This document shows positions 26,001 through 35,000 of a DNA stretch of 64,000 bases, in pieces. Location of the stretch: contig JABAKD010000018.1 of the NCBI GenBank assembly GCA_012845835.1, positions 6,503,862 through 6,567,861 of the forward strand, written 5' to 3'. The position numbers were made by a program, and so were the translations under genes. The notes beneath the pieces were generated by a model. That model was not told the DNA's origin and made no database searches. It saw only the letters and a list, made by a program, of their open reading frames with translations. This stretch comes from Undaria pinnatifida. Lineage: Eukaryota; Sar; Phaeophyceae; Laminariales; Alariaceae. The first letter of the stretch is position 1. Each line of letters starts with the position of its first letter.

Positions 26001-29000
26001 TACATGTCTTACCGATGTTTTTCTACGTGAGTTGATTTGCACGCCTTCCCCTCCTCCCCCGCGTCTGTTCCCGTGTCAAGCACGCCGATGAGGTTTCCAT
26101 CGTAAACGGCGTTTTGCAGACGGCCGTGAAGAGCGTGACGGAGGCCATGATAACCATGGACAAGGTGGGGTCCCATGTATGGTACTGGTACCTGCTTTGG
26201 CATGATGCCGCTCGTTAGCGTACGATTGGACTATTGTTACTTGGTTGAAGTATTGCGCCCGAAACAATGAGGAGTGCGGGCTTAAGCCATGGTTGCCGTT
26301 GACTCGATGCGAGTTGACGAGGGAAGAATGGGCTGCAGTCTTCTCGCCATAAAGATGAAGGCGCGGGTATCGTAGGTGGGGAAGAGGGGGCAGAAGAGCC
26401 CGTGTGCCAGCCCGAAACGCCGGCAGTATAGAGGAAAGCGGCACTACTTGGAATGTTTCCACTCCTGATTATTTCCCATATGTGATCAGATTTTTCACAG
26501 GCACTATAGCGGGCAACTCGCACTACTAAATCGGCACTGTAGAGGACCATTTCTATAGTTGGGAATCCTTTGGGATAGTTTCCTTTTGTGTGGTGGTGGT
26601 TGAGCGTGTGGGTGATGGTGTTGGTGTGGGTGTTGCGCCAATGATGCCGTTTTGTTTTTTCTTCAACGTGCACGATATACAGTACGGGATAATAATAAAC
26701 AGGAATGCTGGCTCAGGCTTGGATTTCTTATTTTTCAGAAAGGGTGCGCTTTGCACTAGCATGGTGTCATGGGTATGGCGGCTATTTCATTTATTGTTGT
26801 CGTGTTAATGACAGCCTGCCTTTCTTGCTACCCTGTATTATTGGCGGGCGTCCGGCCCTGCGGCGGGAAAGAGAGTGGGAGAAACGTCGCGGAACCCAAA
26901 CTGATCCCCCCTTCGCTGTGTTACGAACGATGCATGGTCAAAGGGTCGTCGAATGTCTAAGACAAGCAACGTATGACTCCCCCCCCCCCCTCGATAATGC
27001 CCTCTAGGGTTTTTGCCTGAGCCGAAACGGGAAGTTATCGGCGAATAGTATACCCTGTCACACGAAGATAATGCTCAAGCCCCCCCCCTCCCTCAAAAGC
27101 TGAAACTGCAAATTCGTGTAGGGGACCGGGACCTACCAGAAAGAAGATGTACACCAGTAGTCGGGAGGAGGAGGACGTGGCTACAAATATGTGCCGGTGT
27201 GGCACAACAATAGAGAGTAGGGCTCACGTAGTAGGACAGTGTGAAATATTCAAGGAGGAATGGGATGCGTTAGAGGAGGGGATGAGGAAATTAGACGTGT
27301 GGGACATGGAAGAGTTTGGTAGGCTAGAGAATAGCGAGAAACGATCGCTATCCTAGGAGATAGATGGTGGCCGCAGACGGCGAAACAGAACGGGGATAGG
27401 ATAAGCACATAGGATTTATGTAGTATATGGAAGAAGCGTAATGAGCGCCGAAATGTTGTAGGTGTTTCTGTTAGGGGTAGGAACGGTGCTCCTTCTCGAT
27501 AGGGATGCGTGGTCGATGTTCAAATGACTTGAGGCAAGCAACAAATGAGTACCCCCCCCCCCCCTCAATAACGCTTCGTATTAATTGGTTCTCTGTCTTA
27601 CATAGCCAATTTGTCGGCGAGTACCACGCCTCAAGATACCCCTGCCCTCTTCAACAATGCCTCCAATTAGTATGGTTTCTGTCTCAGCCGAAACGATAAA
27701 TTGTCGGCAAATAGCACGCCCCATCACACCACGTTCACACTTAACGGCCCCCGCCAATAATGCTTCCTATCAACAGGCTTGCTGTCTTATAGCCCATATG
27801 TGTCCGCGAATACCACGCCCCATCGCATCAAGTTTATATTCAATCCCCACCCCATGCCTCAGTAATGCCTCCTATTAATTAATGTGCGCCCTGAGCCGAA
27901 ACGATAATTTATCGGTGAATACCACGCCCCATCACACCAAGTTTTGACACTTAACTCGCCCCCCTCGATAGTGCTTCCTAATAATTGCTTTTCTGTCTTA
28001 TGTAGTCAATTTGTCGGCGAATATCACGCCCCATCGCACCAAGTTAATACCCTCCCCCCCCCGTCTCTCATTAATAGGATTAATAGCTTTTTGCCTCAGC
28101 CAAAACGAGAAATTGTCGGCGAATCCCACGCCCCATCATACCAAGTTAGCACTCCCCCCCCCCCCCCCCCCACCCTCCGTTTCGAATGGATGCGAGGTCC
28201 ATGTTCCAAGGACTAAGGCCAGCAACAAATGAATGAGTACCCCCCCCCCCCCCCCCTGCCTCCCTCATGCCTTCTGTTAATAGGTTTTCTGCTTGAGCCG
28301 AAGCGAGAAATTGTCGGCGAATACGATGGCGGACATCATGGCGGCGGGTTACAGCCGAGTCCTGGTATACGAGGGGGAAGACACCAGGAACATCCGCGGG
28401 TATTTGCAGGTATGGTACGCAGATCGAACATGTCAGGAGACGGGTCAGTCAAGGAAATACGTACAGCGGTCAAGGGGGGTAAAACCAGACGTTCCACACT
28501 AAATCCTAGTAGTTTGGCGTCAGTCAAGGTAGATTGTTGGAAGATTGCCGTCTACTCTGTCAAGGCCGGCGAGTGCCGTCTCCTGATATCCTTGCCGCTG
28601 ATAAGGTTGTCCTGGTTCCTTTGGTTTCAGCGTTGCTCACCTCTTCTCCCTAAACATATATATGTACACAAATATTTTATTTCTCGTTTTAATTAATTTT
28701 ATTATTTTTATTTTTATGTTGTGTTATTTTATTGAATCTCTATTATAATATTTTTATCACTTCAAAATGCCATGTTGGTGATGTTCTGAAAGTAGACTGT
28801 TTTTGATTGTTTTCCTCGAACATGTAGCTTTATTGAGTGTTTTCACCTATTTGTAACCCATGTATTTTGTGTTCGTGTCTGTTTGGTTGGGTGGTTATGT
28901 TGCTGTGCAGACCTCCCGGCTTTTGAGGTTTTATTATACTCACCGTCAGCTGTTAGCTCGAACAAAATTGATTGGCACCGTCGACATATTCACGCAACCG

Positions 29001-32000
29001 CGTACAACGGCAGCTTGCGCTGCTGTTGTGGTCACGGTGGCCGCCGGTAGGGACAGCTCGCGCTGTCGCTTCCACGGGAAACTGAAAGATGCACTACCTA
29101 GCGCTGGATTGCGAACACAATTCAGTTAACCTGACACGCGATATGCATGAATATACCTTTCAAGTGAGGCCAGCTTAAGACTTTTTTCCCCCCATCCACC
29201 GGAGGATTAAAAAAAAGAGAAAATGCCACCTGTCTTTTTTTTTTTTTTTTTTTATCCTCCGGCGGATGGGAAAAAATAAAGCTTTAGCTCACCACACTTC
29301 CACGTATTTTCATACGCGTCGTGTGTCGATTTAACTCAGCTGCTTTCGCAGCCCAACGCTAGCTGGCGCACCCTTCGGGTCCCATTGTAGGTATAGCGTA
29401 AGCTGTCCCTATCAGTGGTCTTCGTTACAACCCCGGCAGCGCAAGCTGCCGTTGTATACGGGTGCGTGTGTATGTCGACCCGGCCTGTCCCCTGAGGGTC
29501 AGTTTCGGTGGAGATAGCCACCCTGAATGTCATCTTTCCGGGTAGTGTGGGACTTGCGCAAGCTCACCCACTAACAAAACCCCTGGCCATGGGAGATGGC
29601 CTTCCGCCGGACTTGGTCCAGTTACGGTCCACCCTACCCATTCGGGCGTTGGTCCTCGGCAATGCCACCTGTCGCTCAGCTTTCGTGTGTTTGTCCAGTT
29701 TCGTTTTGCATTACGGGTTAACTGAGTCACGGATGCTCGCTATAATGATAGAACATTCGGTTTCTTGTATTTGCGTGTCATTTTCACATTTTTTTTGGCC
29801 GTTTCTTCACCTGGCCGCGGTGTCAGGGTTGATAGAAGTGTGCGCCTGGTGCGAGCAGTGCCTGCCAGGCCGGTGAAAACCCTGCGTTCTCCGTCCCGGC
29901 AATGTATAGATGCGAGGGTCTATGGCCTTAAGGACTGTGGTCATGCATGATATGAATGCCCCCCCCCCCTCCCGCGTGTTCTTAAAAAAACGCCTTCCCT
30001 GGTGAAGCTGATGGTTCTCCTCCCGGATGCTATGTCAGGGTTGATAGAGTTGTCGGCCCCTCCCCGCCTCCCGCTATTGAAATCACGCCTTCCAGGTTGA
30101 TGAAGCCGACCGTTCTCGACTCGGACGCGGTATCAGGGTTGGTAGAATGGACCTCCCCCCCCCCCCCCCCCCCGGTTGGTGAAAACGCTACGTGATCCGT
30201 CCCGGCATAGTAGGGATGCGAGGGTCTATGGTGGTACGACTACGGCCATGCACAAACTACAAACTGAGTACCCTCTCCCTCCCCCCCCCCAAAAAAAAGT
30301 GCGTCGTCGTAGTAGTAGTAGTAGTAGTAGTGTGTAACGAAGATAAGGTGCATCCGGTAAACTTGAAATGGAAGTGGGGAGAAGATGACCTACCGATCGT
30401 GGACCAGAATACGTACTTCGACGTAGAGAGCGCAAAGGACTGCTCTTGGGATGCACGCATAGCGAAAAGTAGTTGGAAAGGGTAAGCGCAAGTAGGCAAG
30501 ATGGATTCGATCCTAGCAGACTCGCACCTTGACACTTGGATCAAAATATGCATTTCTGATGACTGTGCTTGTACCAAAGCTAGAGTATGCAGGAGGGGTA
30601 TGAGAAGGGAACGCGAAATTCGTAAATCAACTGGAAACAGTGCGGATGACATGAGCTAATATGGTACTAGGATGCTCAAGTACGGCGAGTAATACGGTAA
30701 TAAGAGCAGAACTGGGAGTGTACCCACTTGAAACAAGTGGAGACGTGAGAAAGTTGAAATGGCAATATGAGGTAGGGAATATGCCTGAAAAGAGGTTGCC
30801 AGCCATAGCTGATAGGGATATATGGGAGAAAATAACAAAATGGGCGAACTGGAATAAGATGGGATGGCGTGGTCGAGAACATATTTGAAGGAGTTAGGAA
30901 GATACCAAGAAGATATACTGTCTATAGAAAAGTTGGGCGGGTACAAGACAGAAGGAAAATAAGTACTAGAAGAAATGGAAAAGTTAGCGCTAAGAAACAA
31001 GGTGAACGAGGAGAAGCTCTTGAAAGATATGCGAGGAGTTGAGGGAAGAAATTTGGATGAAAAATTATGTTGCACGGCCCAATGGACCACGCGAACAAGC
31101 TGAAACTGCGATTTCGTGTAGCGGACCTGGACCTACCAGAAAGAAGAAAGAGAGATACCAGCGGTCAGGAGGAGGACGTGCCTACACATGTGTGCCCGTG
31201 TGGCACAACAACGGAGGGTACGACTCACAATAGTAGTAGAACGTGAAATGTACGGGGAGGAGCGGGATGTGTTAGAGGAGATGAGGAAATTAGACGGACG
31301 TGACGTGGAAGAGTTTGGTAGACTAGAGAGTAGCGAGGAAACGATCGCTATCCTAGGAGATAGATGGTGGCCAAAGATGGCGAAACAGTAAGGGGGATAG
31401 GATAAGCAAACAGTTTCTATGTACTATATGGAAGAAACGTAATCAGCAGCGCCCCAATGTTGGAGGAGTCTCTAATAGGGGTGGTAGGAACGGTGCTCCG
31501 TCTGGAAAGGGATGCGTGGTCAATGGTCACATGACTAAGGCAAGCAACAAATAAGCCCCCCCCCCCCCCCTTTTTCGACACACGCCTTCCCAGGTGAAGA
31601 AGCTGATCGTTCTTGACCCCGATGACGAGCGCGACATCAGCACGCTCATGCTTCGCATTCCTGTCGTGGTATCCCCGAACAAGAGTCTTCTCGACCTCCT
31701 CAATACCTTTCAGACCGGACGGTCTCACCTCGCGTTAGTCAGGTGTGTGGATGGAACATTTTTTCTTGTGTGTTCTTGCAGTTCTTGTACGAACCAGGTA
31801 TGCTGTCGGTAGGTACAGTATGGTGTTACCGTTTTGTTTATTTATTTTTCAGTATTTTTGTAGTCGATTTTGTCGATTCGTTTTGTTTTCGTTTCGTTTT
31901 CCGATTTTGTTTTTCTGTTTTTTTTTCCGTTTCGTTTGTTTTTTTGTTGTTGTTGTTTTTTTTTTTTTTCCTCTCGCGTTTCTTATTTTCCAGGTAGGAA

Positions 32001-35000
32001 GATCTCATGTTTTGCTGTGTCATTACTAATATATTTTTTCGTTTTTTAATTGGATTTATAAGTCTGACGCATTTTTGAGTCCGCATATGTTTGGCCCGAA
32101 ACTCTTTTTTTTTTTAGAAGAAATATTAGTGTTTTTGTCGACCAGTATCCCGCTCTCGCTGTCCCCCTTATCCCCGCCTCCTATTTGTCCATAAACGCTT
32201 CTATTGCGGGTTTGTCCAATGACAAGCCACTCTCCTGCGATAACCCTGGAGTCTTTGAAGCATGGGGTGAGGCTGGAGGGAGCGGCGAGACCCGTGGGCA
32301 TCATAACCCTGGAAGACATCATCGAAGAAATACTTCAAGAGGTGCGAGGAGACCCAAGTAGTGTGTTCAATGGAGGTCCCGCTATAGTGCCGGCTGCCTA
32401 TATAGTGCCGTTTTCCTCTGTAGTGCCGGTTTCCTCTATAGTTCCAGTTTCTTCTATAGTGCCTGTTTCCTCTATAGTTCCAGTTTCCTCTACAGTGCCG
32501 GTTGCCTCTAGTGCCGGTTTCCCCTGTAGTGCAGGTTGCCTCTAGTGCCGGTTTCCTCTGTAGTGCAGGTTGCCTCTACGGTGCCGGTTGCCTCTATATT
32601 GCAGGTTTCCTATACAGTGCCTATTTGCTCTATAGTGCAGGTTTCCTATACAGTGCCGATTTGCTCTATAGTGCAGGTTTCCTTTATAGTGCCGGTTGAG
32701 TAGTGCCACATGCTACGGTAGAAGCGCACCGTTTTTATTTCTGCGGCTCCTCGCTTGAAGAGGTCTATACCATTGCTGTATTATTAGTAGTACTGATAAT
32801 ACCTCACAAGAAAACTGTTTTTTTTGTAAACTGGAAGTGCAACCCAGTGAATAAATCCACGGCCTACTAATAGGTGTACAAAAAAAAGCCCAAAGCAAAA
32901 CAAGACTGACATTCTGACGATATTGGGTCAAGATGGTTAAGATTTAAGGAGCCCCGTCGTTTAGAAATATTTTTGCCAAAATTTGCTACCTCTATGGTGC
33001 CGGTTGCCTGCTATAGTACCTGAAAATCAATTGCTTGGCCGAGATGGGAATAGCCAGTAGTGGCAGTATGCGGAGTAGTGCCGGTCGCCGCTATATAGTC
33101 CCGGTGTTTCCCGCTGACACACGCCGGCATGGCGTTTTTTTTTCTTGTTCTCGTTGTGTTGTTTTGCTGTTGCCGTTGTCTTTGCAACTGTCGGTCTTTT
33201 TGCTTTATTCCCTTTTTTTTGTTGGTTTTCTCCGTTGTACTTGTTTTTTTTCTTGTTTTTTCCTTGTTTTTTCCTCCCAGTCGTTTCTGTTTTTTGGCTC
33301 TTGCCTTTGGTTTCGTTTTGTGCTTTCTTTCTTGTTCTTATGTTTCTGGTTCTCATGTTTCTTGTTCTCATGTTTCTTGTTCTTAATGTTTCTTGTTCTT
33401 AATGTTTCTTGTTCTTATGTTTCTTGGTCTAGTTCTGTTTTTGTTTTTGCTTTGGTTTTTGTGCTTGTTTTTGTCATTATTGTTGTTCTCATTATTGTTC
33501 TTGTTCTTGTTCTTGTTCTTGTTCTTGTTCTTGTTCTTGTTCTTGTTCTTGTTCTTGTTCTTGTTCTTGTTCTTGTTCTTGTTCTTGTTGTTCTTGTTCT
33601 TGTTCTTTTTCTCAATATTGTTGCTGTTCTTGTTCTCGTTCTTGTTCTTGTTCTTGTTTTGTTCTTGTTCTTGTCCTTGTTCTCGTTATTCTGCGTGGTT
33701 TCACACCAACAGGAAATCATGGACGAGAGCGACCGCCTAACCCAGTTCATCGAAGACCGCGCCAAGGACACCCTGCTCCGGTTCACCCGCATGAGACAGC
33801 AGCGCCACATCATGAGCCGCTACTCCAACGTGGCCATGCGCTCTCCCGTTACGGTGGGCGACTTTCCCCAACCACTTACAGGCCACCGTCATGCTCGTGA
33901 TGCTCATCGTTTTCGGTCAACAAGAATGTCGATGATTTTCGTGCATCCTAAATATCCTTGATATCCGTCACTCTTCACACAACCACCATGGCCAGCGTAC
34001 TCCACCTACGAAGCAAATCCTACTCTGCCCTCCGAACCGCCCGGTATCGGTATTCGACGCAATGCAAACCCAACGCAGAGTAACACTCAATGCACAACTC
34101 CTTCCCCCGTCCCCTCCTCCCCCCTTCCCCCCCCCCCCCCCCTCCCCCCCTCGTCCTCATCCCCCCTCCCCCATCGCCCCCCCCCCCCCCCCGCCGCCCC
34201 CCCTCCCCCCCTACCTCCCCGCCCACCCCCCCGCCCCCGCCCCCAGGAAAACCCCCGGCTATTACAGCTGAGCAGCGGCGGCTCTACCTCTGGAGAGGCC
34301 GGTGGCCCTCCCCCCCCATCCCCCTTTTTCGGGAGGCTGGTTAGCGACGGTAGTATCGGATCTAGTGGTTCGCTTTCGGTCGATCCTCCTGCCGCCCCCG
34401 GGGTTGGGGAACGCGCGCGGCTCCTGTCGAACTCCTCGCGCCCTGTTTCTGGCTCACACAGGCGAGTCTCTTGTCTGTTCTGGAGGATTTGCATTGCTTT
34501 GGAGGGGGTGGGTGGGAGGGGTACGGGGGATGATAGGGGGTACTCATTTTTTTTTTGTTTGTTGCTTCCCTTAGGAATTTGGTCATTGACCACGAACCCC
34601 TTCGGAGTTGGAGCAAGGGTGGGGGAGGGGGGGTGCGCGTTTCCTGTCGAACTCACGACCCCTTTTTGGCTCACACGGTTTTCCGGTCTACGTACACAGG
34701 CGAGTCGCTGTCTTCTCTCCCTCGAAGGTTTGTTTATACGTCGAAGACTTTGGTCAATAACTGCCTTGCTTCGCCCCGCCCCCGCCGGATCCGAGCGTCA
34801 AGGTATTTCCCCCCCGCCTCTCCTGCGATAAAGTTCGCATCTCGTTATGTTGTCCCCCTATAGCTCATTTACAAGGGGTTCCTAGATACCGCGTAGTGTG
34901 CGTGTGGTAATGCACCTACGAGGCAGTTACATAGTATCCCCAGCGCTGTCTCTGGAAGTGGCCACGCCAGAAAACAAATAAATTCATTCGAAGCTGTCAT

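Noticed and set aside
26990-28330. CRISPR-like array (regular repeats with spacers)
   Set aside because: Units diverge, spacers are C-runs and LINE ends, and the repeat is the exon 6 start; eukaryotic context.
33035-33712. Long Leu/Val/Phe-rich frame resembling membrane helices
   Set aside because: It is the TTCTTG microsatellite and T-rich intron 8; only the part from 33713 is a real exon.
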